The notes under the pieces are model-generated. The model was not told the DNA's origin and did not search any database. It saw only the letters and a program-made list of their open reading frames with translations. Below are positions 49,031 to 61,300 of a stretch of DNA of 64,000 nucleotides, piece by piece. The position numbers and the translations under genes are program-made. This stretch comes from Hepsetus odoe (Eukaryota; Chordata; Actinopteri; Characiformes; Hepsetidae), in NCBI GenBank assembly GCA_017165825.1, contig CM029370.1, forward strand, positions 18,837,190-18,901,189. The letters are read 5' to 3'. The first letter of the stretch is position 1. Each line of letters opens with the position of its first letter.

Positions 49031-49900
49031 CAATAATTCATTCACTCAAGGATACACTGGCGTGGGATTTATAAGAAGAAACTGGGACAACATCAACCTC
49101 AATTAGAAAACGAATAACATGCTTGTTTTTCAAGTTTTAATATAAGACATATGAAATCATTTAGCACTGTATTCTAGTGTTACCTAACATTCGCTCTTTC
49201 AGATTAAAATGGCTTTGCTTTGCTGTATGTATTTAATGTGTATGTGTTTTTTTTCTTAATTACTTTTTAACACATGCTGCTCATTCGATTTATTCATTAA
49301 GAAGGCATTATTCAGCAGGCCTGGGACGCTCTTTTTTGCTCTCCTCTGCACTGGGTTATCTCTTCTACTTTAGAGCAGAATTGGTTTTTAATGGAGCGCT
49401 GAGTATCTCATCCACGAGGTGCGCATTGGGACCTCACGCACTGCGCGCTGCGTGTGTCTCCGCAATGAACACCAGTCATGCAATAAAGCGATCAGGTGTT
49501 TAAGTGCTATGAACGGGCATCCTAATGTAGCCCACCATCTTCTCCCTCTGCTTTATGTTAACCCAGCTCTAATCTGCCTCCACATCATGCACATATTGTC
49601 TCTGTTGAGTTTACTGCACCCTGGAGCAACGTTTTTTTCACACTAAAAGAAGTAAAGGTGTTAAATGCACATATATCATGCAGTTGCTTATGATTTCATT
49701 AATAATGCAAAGGCTGTAAAGTTGTTTAAGTTAAATGCTCGGGCAGAGAATGGACAAAGTGGACTCAAGGTGGGATGAGGCTGCCTTGAGAGACCCGCTG
49801 TAATTGATTAGTATCGAGGTGCCCCGCTCCCTCAGGTAAAACTGGAGACGGGGATCTAGTTTCAGACCACCACGGTCCCGAGGGAGGAAACGGGAGCAGA
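49031..49900. other. Distal six1 upstream sequence
   Basis: The sequence changes from AT-rich to more GC-rich from about 49380. No exon or repeat is recognised. It probably includes distal promoter elements of six1. Confidence 0.4.
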
Positions 49901-50184
49901 GCTCTTTCTGCGCTGCTCTTAGGATAGGGTGGACGGAGAGCCAATCAGCGAGCGCGCAGGGCTCTTTTAGCGCGATACCAGTGGAGAGGGAGCAAACAGC
50001 GTCTCCACCAAACGACCAACAAACGTGGACATCTCCGGCGTGTAGACAATCCTTCCCTTATCCAGAACACTTGGTCTGCATCTTCACTAGGCCGGCACGG
50101 TAGGTTTTAAGCGATCGCCCATCTCCGCTCTTCGCAGAACCCCCCCTAAAAGAGCGGTGCGGCGACTGCAGGAGACGCGACGTC
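49901..50184 (+). promoter_or_regulatory. six1: six1 promoter and 5' leader
   Basis: The sequence is CpG-rich with a CCAAT box at 49941-49945, 240 bp before the start codon, and no clear TATA box. No ATG occurs between the CCAAT box and the start codon, unlike the six4 leader, so the leader is free of uORFs in this stretch. Confidence 0.65.
49940..49956 (+). promoter_or_regulatory. CCAAT/GC motif of six1 promoter
   Basis: GCCAATCAGCGAGCGCG matches the six4 promoter motif (32743-32759) at 15 of 17 positions, at a similar distance from the start codon (245 against 282 bp). Confidence 0.55.
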
Positions 50185-50744
50185 ATGTCAATGTTGCCCT
50201 CTTTCGGGTTCACCCAGGAGCAAGTGGCATGCGTGTGCGAGGTGTTGCAGCAAGGGGGGAACCTGGAGCGTCTGGGCCGCTTCCTATGGTCCCTGCCGGC
50301 CTGCGACCACCTTCACAAAAACGAATCGGTGCTCAAGGCCAAGGCCGTGGTGGCTTTTCACCGCGGCAACTTCCGAGAGCTCTACAAAATCCTGGAGAGC
50401 CACCAGTTCTCTCCGCACAACCACCCCAAGCTCCAGCAGCTGTGGCTCAAGGCCCACTACATAGAGGCGGAGAAGCTGAGGGGGCGACCCCTGGGCGCCG
50501 TGGGCAAATACCGGGTGCGCAGGAAATTCCCTCTACCGCGCACGATATGGGACGGAGAGGAGACGAGCTACTGTTTTAAAGAGAAGTCCCGCGGCGTTCT
50601 GCGGGAGTGGTACACTCACAACCCCTACCCTTCTCCCCGGGAAAAGAGAGAGCTGGCAGAGGCCACGGGGCTCACCACTACGCAAGTGAGCAACTGGTTT
50701 AAGAACAGGCGACAGAGAGACCGAGCCGCCGAGGCCAAAGAAAG
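50185..50744 (+). CDS. six1: six1 homeobox gene, coding exon 1 (SIX domain and homeodomain)
   Basis: Six1 is a nuclear transcription factor that recruits Eya co-activators and controls muscle precursor, otic, olfactory and kidney development. The exon encodes residues 1-186 plus two bases of codon 187. The SIX domain starts at about residue 9 (FTQEQVACVCEVLQQGGNLE) and ends near 119; the homeodomain is about 124-183 with WFKNRRQRDR and lysine at position 50. The N-terminus MSMLPSFGF is the family's usual start; a second ATG two codons downstream is internal. By eye it differs from human SIX1 at only a couple of positions in this region (I for V in HYIEAEK, T for A in EWYTHN). The donor AAAG|GTACCA is in phase 2, the same place as in six4. 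Confidence 0.98.
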
Positions 50745-51259
50745 GTACCAGTCCCCCTCCTGTCCACACGTTTAACACCTCCGCACTTCACCTCAGCTGA
50801 TTGATTTTTATATCTGCTGCTTGTGATCAAAGCTGTACATCCAAGCAGGCAGTGGGGTTAAAGCTGCCTCTCTTGCTTTAAGCTTTTTGCCCAGTTATGT
50901 TTAAATGTTTGATTTACTTTTAAAAGCAAAGTTTGTATATAGTGCATCAGCTTACTTCAAGATTTTAGGACTGAACTAAGAACTAAGGCAGATGTAGTTT
51001 TGAACAATTTGGAACTATTTTGGCTGAGCCCAAAATATAGTCAATGTATTATTTGCTCTTGCTTTATCGATGCATCATTTATTTATTTATACAATGTAAC
51101 ATATTGCAGCAGTTCAGTTCTTGACATTGCCAAGTTTGACATAGTTGACTGACAAAACCATTTCAGACAATAAAACTTTTTACATTTTTACATTTTTAAG
51201 CTTAGCATTATTTTGTTATATCCAGTTATATTTTTCTATATATGGATTGTTACAGTAAC

Positions 51260-51262
<3 letters not shown>

Positions 51263-51304
<42 letters not shown>

Positions 51305-51312
51305 AACATACA

Positions 51313-51381
<69 letters not shown>
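51263..51381. repeat. (TA)n(CA)n microsatellite in six1 intron
   Basis: About 38 bp of TA are followed by about 75 bp of CA. Confidence 0.97.
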
Positions 51382-51383
<2 letters not shown>

Positions 51384-51425
51384 CATATATATATATAACC
51401 ATGACTAGTAAACAACGAATATCAG

Positions 51426-51426
<1 letters not shown>

Positions 51427-51512
<86 letters not shown>
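51427..51512. repeat. (TA)n microsatellite in six1 intron
   Basis: A nearly pure TA run with one phase break at 51452; such runs extrude cruciforms easily and are often misassembled. Confidence 0.97.
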
Positions 51513-51516
<4 letters not shown>

Positions 51517-51691
51517 GTATAAATAGGTATAAACACTTTAATTACACTTTAATTACTTTTAAGAAATACAATCTATACTGATCTGATGCTCGTTGTTTAC
51601 CACTCATGGTTATATGTGTGTATTTCTAAACAGAAATATAGGCATTAAAAAACGAATCATTTGAGATATTTACTCTCTGTCTTCTTTGCAG

Positions 51692-51986
51692 AGAGAACAG
51701 CGAGAACAACAACTCAGGCGCTAACAAACAGAGCCAGCTGTCCCCGTTGGACGGCGGGAAGTCCCTCATGTCCAGCTCGGAGGAGGAGTTCTCGCCCCCG
51801 CAGAGTCCTGACCAGAGCTCCGTGCTTCTGCTGCAGGGCAACATGAGCCACCCCGGCGCGCCCGCCTACAGCATGAGCGGCCTCGGCGCCACGCAGACCA
51901 TACACGGCATGCAAGGACACCCCCATCAGCTCCAGGATTCATTACTGGGACCTTTGACATCGAGTCTAGTGGACCTCGGGTCTTAA
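51692..51986 (+). CDS. six1: six1, coding exon 2 (C-terminus)
   Basis: The acceptor TCTTTGCAG|A completes the arginine codon 187 (AG + A), giving AKERENSENNN. Residues 188-284 contain the conserved SIX1 tail: SPLDGGKSLMSSSEEEFSPP, then VLLLQGNM, then QLQDSLLGPLTSSLVDLGS and the stop. The acidic/serine part is the transactivation region. The total of 284 aa equals the length of human SIX1, and the frame is intact (855 coding bases). The middle part (about 240-262) is the most diverged from mammals, as usual in fish. Confidence 0.98.
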
Positions 51987-52477
51987 GCCATTAAGACTGA
52001 GATTTTATTTATTTTTTGTTCATTTTGTACGGAATAATAGAAAGAGATCCGCCACTTTCCTGTAGATATGAAACATGAACGCTGTAAGTCTAAACCCCAA
52101 ACCCCTAGTCTTTTTCTGGTAGGACTCCACAGTAGATTTTTCCCTCCATGGTAGGCTAATAGCCGCATGGACTGACATTTGCCAAGTCGTTAAACTGGAC
52201 AGAGGACAAAACCAAAAGCAGTTAATAAAACCAATGCTCTTCATCAAACTTTCAAGATGCCTTTGCAGTATTTGATTCTGCAACATCCAGTCTCTGGACC
52301 CTAAAGTTATTCGTTCGAATCCCGCTTTCATTATTATTATTTTTTTCTTACACTTGTATAAGCTGTAAAAGTGGGAAAGGTGTGTAAGGGTGATGCAGAG
52401 AAATGTAGCGAATCTTGAATAAGAAAATATTTATTAAAAAAATTAGTTTGCCTCAATAATCTAAAAAAATAAATAAA
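51987..52477 (+). terminator. six1: Probable six1 3' UTR with polyadenylation signals
   Basis: After the stop the sequence is AT-rich. AATAAA occurs at 52224-52229 and, overlapping, at 52468-52473 and 52472-52477. Which is used cannot be told from sequence alone. Confidence 0.45.
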
Positions 52478-52913
52478 GTAAAATAAGAAAAGAGTAATTC
52501 AGATTAGTAGATTGAAGTGGAAAACACTGTACTGAAATTCCTCCTTTCCTGATGCGCTATCAAACCGCCGACTTTGAGCTAACCCAACCTGGAAGATTAT
52601 TTTATGTGAAAAGTTCACCGTCCATTTAAAATATTTCCTTAAGGCTTCGTTTACTTTCGTTTGAAAAAGACATAATTCTAGATTTTGGCCCAAACTCTTA
52701 GAAAATCGTTTTTCACTATTTAGGGCATAGAATTAAAGACCGTATGATTTGCAGATGATGATAAGGCATTTATAACAAATAATGAAAATAAAAATAGGAA
52801 TTTAAACTAAATAAGGTATCAGAACAACCAAAACAAAGCAATAAAGACAACAGAAAAAAAACACTGAGGAATTTTACTAAAGTAAAGCCGTAATCGTTGA
52901 AAACTAGTGAAAT

Positions 52914-53033
52914 TTTATTATTATTATTAGTAGTAGCAGTAGTAGTAGTAATAATAATAATAATAATAATAATAAAAATAATAATAGTAAAAAAAATAAA
53001 TAAATAAAAATTATAATAATAATATGGATAATA
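52914..53033. repeat. (TTA/AGT/AAT)n trinucleotide repeat
   Basis: An imperfect array of AT-rich trinucleotides followed by AAAT units. Confidence 0.95.
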
Positions 53034-54873
53034 ATGTTTATTTTGGGTTCCTCCTCCGAAACTTGTCTTCATAACACTTTTGAGTAAGCAGGGAGAGCGC
53101 AGGGCTGTTGACTTTGCTTCAGGCTCGGGAGGGAGGCGTGTGGTGCTTTTGTGGTCGCCCTGCTTGGTTAGGGTCGTAGTGGGCTGTTTACTTTGCGCTC
53201 TCTCACTGTTTGTTCTGGCGGTTCTGGGCCAAAGCAAAGACACCAGCTGCAGTAAGCGCACTCACGTGCCTCCATTCATAAGTTTCAGTGGAGAAAAAAA
53301 AGCAAAAAGAATGCAAACATGATTTTAAAGCACAGCTGACTTTTGGCCCAGTTGTTTATTGGAGTTGAAATACTTTCAGTTTCAGCAACTTTTTTCCTTC
53401 CAGAAAATGTAGTCTTCACAGATTCCCACACTTTTACCAATACTCGTGCAGAGAGAGTCCTTTACTGATCACATGTCATAAAAGCACATTTTTGCAAGGC
53501 TGTGAAAATGTAAACCATATGGATATATTACTGTATCAAATGAAAGGGCAGATCCAGATTGTAAAGCTCCAACTAATAGTCGCCTTTTAGGAATATTCCC
53601 CCAGTCTCTTTTATTTTTATTCATTTTTTTTATTGCAACGTTTGATTGTTTTTCTGGTAATGCAGTTATGAAAGCAGCTTTAACACTAACAAAGGCCTTT
53701 AGATGAAAATTCTCTCTATTGGTTGCCAACGACTTTCAATGAAAGCGTTCCAGGAACGAATCCGTGCATATTGTGAGCTCATCAACCCAAATTCTTTCTT
53801 GATCCAAGCATTATCTCGTCCATTTCAATGGCATTCCCAGCTGGGCTACGTAGAAACTGTCTCATCATCAGACGCTCGTAGGAGTTTTGGGACAGGCCTA
53901 CCTGTTTCTTAGACTGGCCAAAAGTTTAGCCACCACTCAGCCTCCCAAACATCCCACGCGCGCGCATGTCAGGGTAATTGCTTTCAACAGAGAGCACTGA
54001 GGATTTCCGGTCGCTAATCAGAACCAGGTTATTGCCTGCACTGAAGAGCCATTGAGTAGCTCTGGAGAGCTGGTGCTATCCACATACAACCCCTGTTAAA
54101 TTCTCTTCTGCTCACATCTCTCATTCACAAGATGTGCCAAAACACACTCTATATCATAAGGATAATCCAAACAGGGAGTTGGGAAATTCAATTTCAAATT
54201 TCTGTTTCGGAAGTTCATTTCAAGTCATCTTTTGTCAGCCTAAACACAATATTATTATAGGTATAAATAATGTTTTAAGCAAAATATTCAAGCAAGAAGA
54301 TATTTTCTTCATTGTGACTGTTTATGGGATTTGGGTTTTTTAGATTCTCTTGCATCTTATAGACTCAAACATTTCATAAATTATCTAATATCTGAAATAT
54401 AGATATTCTACCTTCTACAAATAACATCTGTGTAGAATATAAGCCTCTCATTTTTATACAATGTATATACAATGTATAAAAATATACAATGTGCCCAGTT
54501 TATACAATGTGCCCAGTTGAACTGTTTTCATGTTTTTAATGAAAAATGTGAAGCAAATACTGAATGAGATACTGTTCATATTCATATTACTGATATCAGG
54601 AATTAAAGGAACAATATCAACTGGGGCACAAATTGCTCCAACAACCACATTTCATGTGACAATGTGAAGGGACCACTGGTTAACTAAAGAAAGAAAAAAA
54701 GAAGAGATAAATAAGGCTGAACTGAGCTACAATAAAAAGGACAAGGGATGAACTTTCAAAACGAGCTATTCACTCCTACTCCTTCTGCTGAACCATTATT
54801 TAGTTATTACCCGGAAAGCAAGTGGGCTTGGTACCAAAGTTTGGTGGTGAGCCAAGGCTGCTTTTAAAGGGGT

Positions 54874-54882
54874 TCAGGTTTC
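54874..54882 (+). promoter_or_regulatory. Perfect MEF3-type (Six-binding) site
   Basis: TCAGGTTTC is the classical MEF3 site bound by Six proteins, here 2.9 kb downstream of six1. About half an occurrence is expected by chance in a window of this size on both strands, so function is unproven. A second perfect site lies at 20513-20521 on the minus strand. Confidence 0.2.
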
Positions 54883-56999
54883 TGTTCTCTCTCTGCCCTC
54901 AGAGCCAGCTCTCTACTGAACTACTAAATCAAGGTGAGCACACAAAGCATCAGCCTGTGCTCGATGTGAATAAGACAAATAGGGAGTTTCTTCTGTGGGA
55001 AGAAAAGAGTTTGGCTGTAATGTGAGCAGTCCCTCTGGGGGTGAGGTGGGGGGTACGAGTGAGTACCATTCTCTTCACTCATAATGTGGGTGTGTGTGCA
55101 GGGGGGGGGGTTGTTGTGAGGATAGAACAGGTGGGCCTCATATCCCCTCACCCCCACTCACACCCTTACCTTCTGTCACCTGATCTTACATTGTCCCTCG
55201 CCTCAAGGTTTGACTCATTCAGGTTTTAGAAGATTCCAGTCCAGGACTAATACTGAGACAAACAACAGTCTGAGCGCCAAAGAGAACATTCTAACTGACA
55301 CAGTGAATCTGAATTGTTTACAGATTTGCAAAAACTTTAGAATGCTCTCAAGTGTCTACAGAATGACACAAAGCACAAGATTTGAAATAGGCCATACCTT
55401 ACAAGAAGCAAATGCTTATTTCATTACATTTAAATTCAGGAAAAGCAAAATAGCATTTCTAGATTTTTGACATTATGTTTGTAAAAATGCTTGACCTTTG
55501 CTGTGTTTGGCAGCTGATTTTAAGTTATTAGGGCATTGGGAATAGGCCGTGCATTCTGAAAAGGGAATGTGAAAGTAGTTTTCCACATGGAGGTGCATCA
55601 AGGGGTGTGGGACTGGCCTTTGGGAGACATCTGAAACGCCAGATTGACTACAGTGTATTTAAGTAACCCAGTGGGATTACTCTAAATTCAATAAAAGTCT
55701 CGCATTCATGAAAAAAGCATGATCAACTGCAATGCAGATTATCAAAACTGATATGGATGATCAAGAGGATTTTTTTGAAACACTTGTAAATTAGGGGGGA
55801 ATTTACCACAAAGGCATGTTAGGAAAGGTTCTGATTCGAATAGAGTGCCCTAAAATGCCCTTGACAAGAATCAAGATGGATGAGTGGGAACAATGTAGCA
55901 TATGATATCAGTTTACAGGAGTAATGATTAATGCTGTCATCACCAAGCCTGCATTGCTCAGCGTTTGTCAGCATTGTCTGTTAAAAACAACATCAACCTT
56001 TATAATAATTCAAAATAATACAAAAGTCAACATTATTTAGTGACTCAGGGATATCAAACTTAAGTGAGTTTGTACTTTCCCTAATATTTTAGTTCTTAAC
56101 ACTTTAACCTATTTTGAGGTCTATCTTTGAAAAAGAGAAAGTACTCTATTTTGCATAATTTCATTTTGTTGGTAAAAGCAGCTGTTACGCTTAATGACTG
56201 GTCCTGTTTTTGCCTTCAGGGATTATGACTTTAGCCCTAAATAATGCCACAAACAGAAGAACAGAAGCTAAAAAAATTCAGTGTGAATACTCCTTGAATT
56301 AAGAAATTATACTGCAGTAACATAAGTTGCTCAGTACTCTATTCAGTAGTTACTTTTTTATTGTGTTTCTTTAAAAAGTCAAAATTACAACACTACCCAC
56401 CACTCTTACACACATTGCACTGTAATTCTAATATTGCTAAATATACATAATATATTTACTTATTAAATGATGCAAATATGAAAAAAGATATAGGAAAGAA
56501 AACCTTCAGAAAACTACATTTACAAGACATTTCACTAAAAGCTCTTAAAAACAAAGGTTGCTAAATAGTTCTTGGCCTAGATGTACGGATATAAAAAGCT
56601 GTTATAGAATCTTTACAATGCACGGATCTTCCAATAGCACACAAAATTGCAAAAAAATATAGTGGTTCTCAAATCAGATACACATATTTGCACCATTCCA
56701 GCTCCCAGCATAAAGACATATATTTTCTTTATATATTTATAAAAATATACACCCTCTATAAAATATATACCCTCTGATTGGAGAGCTGTTTCGAAAGTGG
56801 ATAATCAAACAATATGAAGCTTAAAACGTGGTGTTCTATACCCTTTTTTGCCAGCAATCTTTTAGTGTCTACCTAATAAAGTTGTTTGTTATTAGAAATA
56901 AAGTCCACCTTTTGTCATATTCAGACAAGAATGAGCCTCACATAAACGCCACCAGACACACAGACACACCCAAACAAACATGAGTCACAAAGAGCCACG

Positions 57000-57400
57000 T
57001 ACAAAAAGCAATTAGCTTGACTGCACACCTGCCGCTCTATCTACACTCTCTCTGTCCGCCAATGATGACTGTTTTCAGAAGCTCTCCTCCATCATATAAC
57101 CTAGTGCTGTATCCGAAAGAGAGTCGCTTTGCACCTTCAGCTTGGCCTCTCTTCACGCTTGTAATGGGCAGCACTGGAGGGTCACACGCTTTACCCCAGC
57201 AGTCTCTCTGGTCATGGCTGCAAGAGTGGAGCTGCATAACGGATTACAGCACGACGGTCACAGAGGCTCGTGTTTCAAAGCCCAGCCAGGCTGATAGACG
57301 AGCGTAGGCAGTTGTCCCGCGGGCCGGGAGCTCTCCATCAGCAGCCTCTGAGAGGAGAGAGTGAGACTCGACTCCCGCTCTCACCTTGCCTGGCGTCAGC
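57000..57400. promoter_or_regulatory. Candidate conserved non-coding element 3' of six1
   Basis: This unique block of balanced composition is sharply bounded by AT-rich DNA. Frames of 96 and 66 codons run on opposite strands without domain or start context, so it is treated as non-coding. An enhancer role is inferred from position and composition only. Confidence 0.3.
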
Positions 57401-57568
57401 CCCTTGCTGGGTTCACGCAGCAAGCATGTGTGGGTGATGACCGTGGAGCAACTGTAGAGCAGTAGCGAAATATATTGGCATGCTCAAACAGTATGTTGTA
57501 CATCACAGTGGAATGTACACAAATTTTAGCCCAATATAAACTTATGACTTCTACTGCGAACAGTGCTG

Positions 57569-57569
<1 letters not shown>

Positions 57570-57621
<52 letters not shown>
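57570..57621. repeat. (TA)n microsatellite
   Basis: A pure TA run of about 50 bp. Confidence 0.97.
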
Positions 57622-57627
<6 letters not shown>

Positions 57628-60600
57628 TCAAAGTTGAAGTAAAAACAGCATTTATTTATATTCTTCCTCAAAGTCAGTCTAAAATTAAAATTGAAACTTT
57701 TTACCTTGTTAGTTCATAACGGTGCTTATTTTTCTGTAACCTTTATTGGAAGTGTGATGACTCCAGCTGACCTCAAAAACATATTTTTTTATTACATCAC
57801 CATGCATCAGCCAGCAGGACGAAATAATATTAACCGATAATATCCTATTTCACTTTCCACTCCCATCAGCCCACCACTCATGGAGCACAAACACAAGCTG
57901 AGACCTTCCCTAACCTTCCCTAACAACGTTCCTGTTTTCATTTGAAATATCATGCTTATGATTTAAAGTTGACTTTAGTGTGAGGTAGTTGACTTTGATC
58001 AGAACAAATTTAAGAACTTTATTACGTTATTAATTTGGATCAAGAAGCAATAGACTTCAAAGATGCAAAATATAACACAGAACCTAAAAATAAAAAATTT
58101 GACGTTGTCATTTCATCCTGATTCCTGCCATATGTTCCACCCCAGTTTCCCTCAAGCTATAGATTGATGGTTTGCACACAGTAAAAAGACCAGTGTGTGA
58201 TTCACTGGCTTAAGAAAATAAATTTTTCAAAACTATGGAATCTCTGTTAGTTGAGGTCTGTACCTCCTTTTTTAAATCATATTTGGTGATTTCACCCTTG
58301 TTGATCTCCTACTACAACCTGTGCCCTTACCTTCCCAAACCTGACTATTCCTTTTATCTTTTCTTTGTGCTGCAACAAAATGAGAATATGTCTTGTTCAG
58401 AGTACACTTTTTTTATTTTTTTTTATTTTTAATGTTATTTGTAACAGGAATTTAAGGAAGTTCTCTGAACATTACTGAATTGCTATATGGGAGTTAAACA
58501 CAGAAATTGCACCAGTTCAAAATGTACAATGTTCACAGTTTAGTAGAGTAAAAAATGTTACAAATATTTAAGAATGTAAAGTCACTGAGCATGAGATTTA
58601 TTGGTGGTATTAGTCTGCTTTTAAAAATTCAGTTGAAATTAATAAAATAATGAATCAACTGATATCCAGTTTTGCAATGGGGTTAAACATGAATGCATCA
58701 TTAAATGAAAAATTATCATTGTATTTTTGCATGCATCTGTGTTGGAAAAAGGAATTTTATTCATTAGGCCCAAGTAGCAGCTCCGAGGTCTCAGCCATGA
58801 GAGCACTGTTTGTCCATTGATAGCTGAGTGACGGTCCAGGTAACTTGAGTCCTGCCCCTCCTTCCACCTCCACCATTTCAATGTAACGGGCACTGATAAA
58901 ACCCTGGATGTTCCCTCAAACATTTCAGGAAATGAAAGTTTGAAACACGATCCCACTGCGCCAACAGCATCCCCCCTACCCCCTCTCTGGCCCACTATCC
59001 CCACGACAATCCTGAAACAAAAGCAGCTCACAAACCAGCGTCAAATCTTTTTACTCTTGCAAACTGCAGATAAGGAAGAAGTGATGGGTGAAAGAAAAGG
59101 AAGGAAAGCAGAAAAACAAAAGCTGCGCTCCTAAAAACAGTGTGACGAACCATAATCACCTGGATTAGGAAATTTATTTAAAAGCATAAACAAAACAATA
59201 CATATGGGTCAACATATAGACTCCTTCTTCCAACTATATACACACCTGCCCTCATCTCCACACTTTGTTGTTTTGTGGTGTCACTCTTGGCTTGACAGGA
59301 GTGTTCATGCTCCAGTGAAGCACATCTGGCTAAAGTGAGGAAGAGCCTGAATGAGTGACAGGGCAAAATCACAGGATGAGGTTAAAAAAAGCCCACCTTT
59401 GATGTACTGTGTTTCCTTAGTTGTAACAAGTCCAGGCACCTTTGGGAAAAAATGAGCACATTTCTTGTCCATTAATGTATCACAGCATAGCATGCTAATC
59501 ATAGGCAGCAGAACCCAGATTGAGGACTCAGTCAGTATGCTCATTTAGCTGGGTATTTTCATGTTAATTGAATCAATGACAGGTGTCCTTATGGAAGCCA
59601 TTCCTATGGGATTTCGATAGATAGTAACAAACCTTCCTGAGCTTCCGACAGTTGACTGCATCCATATCTCTCACGGAAGAGGCTGCTCTAGGCACTTTGG
59701 CCTCGTTAGCACCCACTGGTCATCTAAAGAGCTGGCAAGGCTCCATTGGTAGGCCGGGGATCATAGAAACCTATGCAGAGATTCAGCGGCTCAGCCAGAC
59801 TCCCGTCAGAATTACCAGGACACACAGGGTTTTAGCACACCCTGGCCAGCATCCGGGTCACATTGCAGACTAAGCTTCAATTTAGGGATGCAGGAAAAGA
59901 CTAAATCGTAAAACACCAGAGTACCCAATGGTCATTTACAGCTAACAGAAGGCTATTTGAAGTATGAACACAGAGTAGAAAATGAATCTGTTTATGATCT
60001 TAGCTTATCTCACTGAAATTCATAGTAATTATTCTGCCTCAGTACTATTTATATCTTAGTACATATGATAGTGATCCTTGGCTATATTGACTAACATGGA
60101 TGGTGCTTTCTTAAGAAATGTAGTATGTTCTGGGATGGCCTGGGATGAATGCCTAGACTGGCATGAGTTCACCAAGCCTTGCAAGTTTTTACCAGACACA
60201 AGGAGTGGGAATTATCCACGGTGACAGCTGCAGTAACCCAAGACCAGAGTTATTTATAAGACCTCTGCTGTAATACTTCATCCCTCCTTAGACATGCTCA
60301 CTAATTTACTGCTACAGCAGAAGACAAAAGTTCTAGACATTTGTTTATTTCTTCCCAGGTAGATGCATTCATACTCAAGTTCTGAGAAAATATTTCAGCA
60401 CAAACATTATTAAGGAGACAATCGACTTAATCATACTAGGAATCTAATTCCAAACTTTGTGTGGTGCTTATTTGCATGTTTGCTTTAACTTGCATTACTT
60501 GCAAGTAAAAACTGCTTGAAAACAAGCAGTAGTGGATTATGTGCCCATAAGGCAGTGAGGTCAGCTTTGTCTCTGGGATTTGGTCACTGCATCATTCATG

Positions 60601-61078
60601 TGCTGCCATACCAACCAGGTGGCCCATAGCCAGAGGCCACCTGGACTTCCAGTCCCAGGATGTTATCTATACAGGGTACTGTGTCCTAGGTCATCTACCA
60701 AAAGGACCTGGGTCACATTACCATTATTTAATAGGCAGAATAATATGGAGTTAATATGAATGATGTGTATTTGTATGCCTTCTAACAAATTAGTATCCAG
60801 GCAATGAGTAGTGCTCCATATGTGATGTGTGTGTATGTGTGTGTGATGTGTGTAATGATATCTTAACCACATTTTACATTTTCCTTGTGGCATGAGAGTC
60901 ATATAAACAACAGCTATCATATAAACAGTGGGTAAAACTCAAAGAATACTGTATTTATAGGAATCTACAAACATATTCATTACACACTAAAACCATAAGG
61001 AATTATAAACATAGGAACGTCTATTGTGCATTACAAATGAAAGGAATACATGAACTAACATAATACCTTATGCATTGG

Positions 61079-61300
61079 GCAGTGGTGGCTTAGTGGTTTG
61101 GGAGTAGGCCCCAGGATCAGAAGGTTGCCCTGAGATACCCTTGAGCAAGGTACCAACCCCGTCACTGCTCCCTGAGCACTTTCAATAGCTGCCCCCTGCT
61201 GCACGTGTGCATATGGGCGAAATGCAGAGGTTGAATGTCATTGTGTTATGCTGTGCTGTATTTCACAATAACAAGAATAGCCACTTTCATTGATATTATA
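61079..61300 (+). repeat. tRNA-derived SINE, second family
   Basis: The head GGGCAGTGGTGGCTTAGTGG resembles an A-box region; the B-box part is eroded. The body has CCTTGAGCAAGGTACCAACC, CACTGCTCCCTGAGCAC and GCTGCCCCCTGCT, a body common in fish SINEs. The 3' part (CACTTTCATTGA) is AT-rich. The same family occurs at 62463-62670. Confidence 0.75.

Larger units (their letters stand above)
50745..51691 (+). other. six1: six1 intron
   Basis: This 947-bp intron begins GTACCA and ends TTCTTTGCAG. It is AT-rich and about a quarter of it is TA/CA repeat. The TA tract at 51427-51512 ends about 180 bp before the acceptor. Confidence 0.95.
52478..61078. other. six1 3' flank, no gene recognised
   Basis: No exon, RNA gene or identifiable transposon was found. 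Microsatellites lie at 52914-53033 and 57570-57621. Unique GC-richer blocks at 53050-53280, 53690-53920, 57000-57400 and 59640-59880 are candidate regulatory elements. In vertebrates the next gene in this direction is SIX6 on the opposite strand; it is not reached within the window. Confidence 0.4.

Noticed and set aside
50053..50150. Possible tiny 5' UTR intron in six1 (GTAGGT near 50100 to TCGCAG near 50138)
   Set aside because: It would be under 50 bp, shorter than functional vertebrate introns, and vertebrate SIX1 has no intron there.
53690..53920. 69-codon frame 3' of six1 (53703-53912)
   Set aside because: The sequence is unique, but the frame has no recognisable domain or splice context; noted only as a possible regulatory block.
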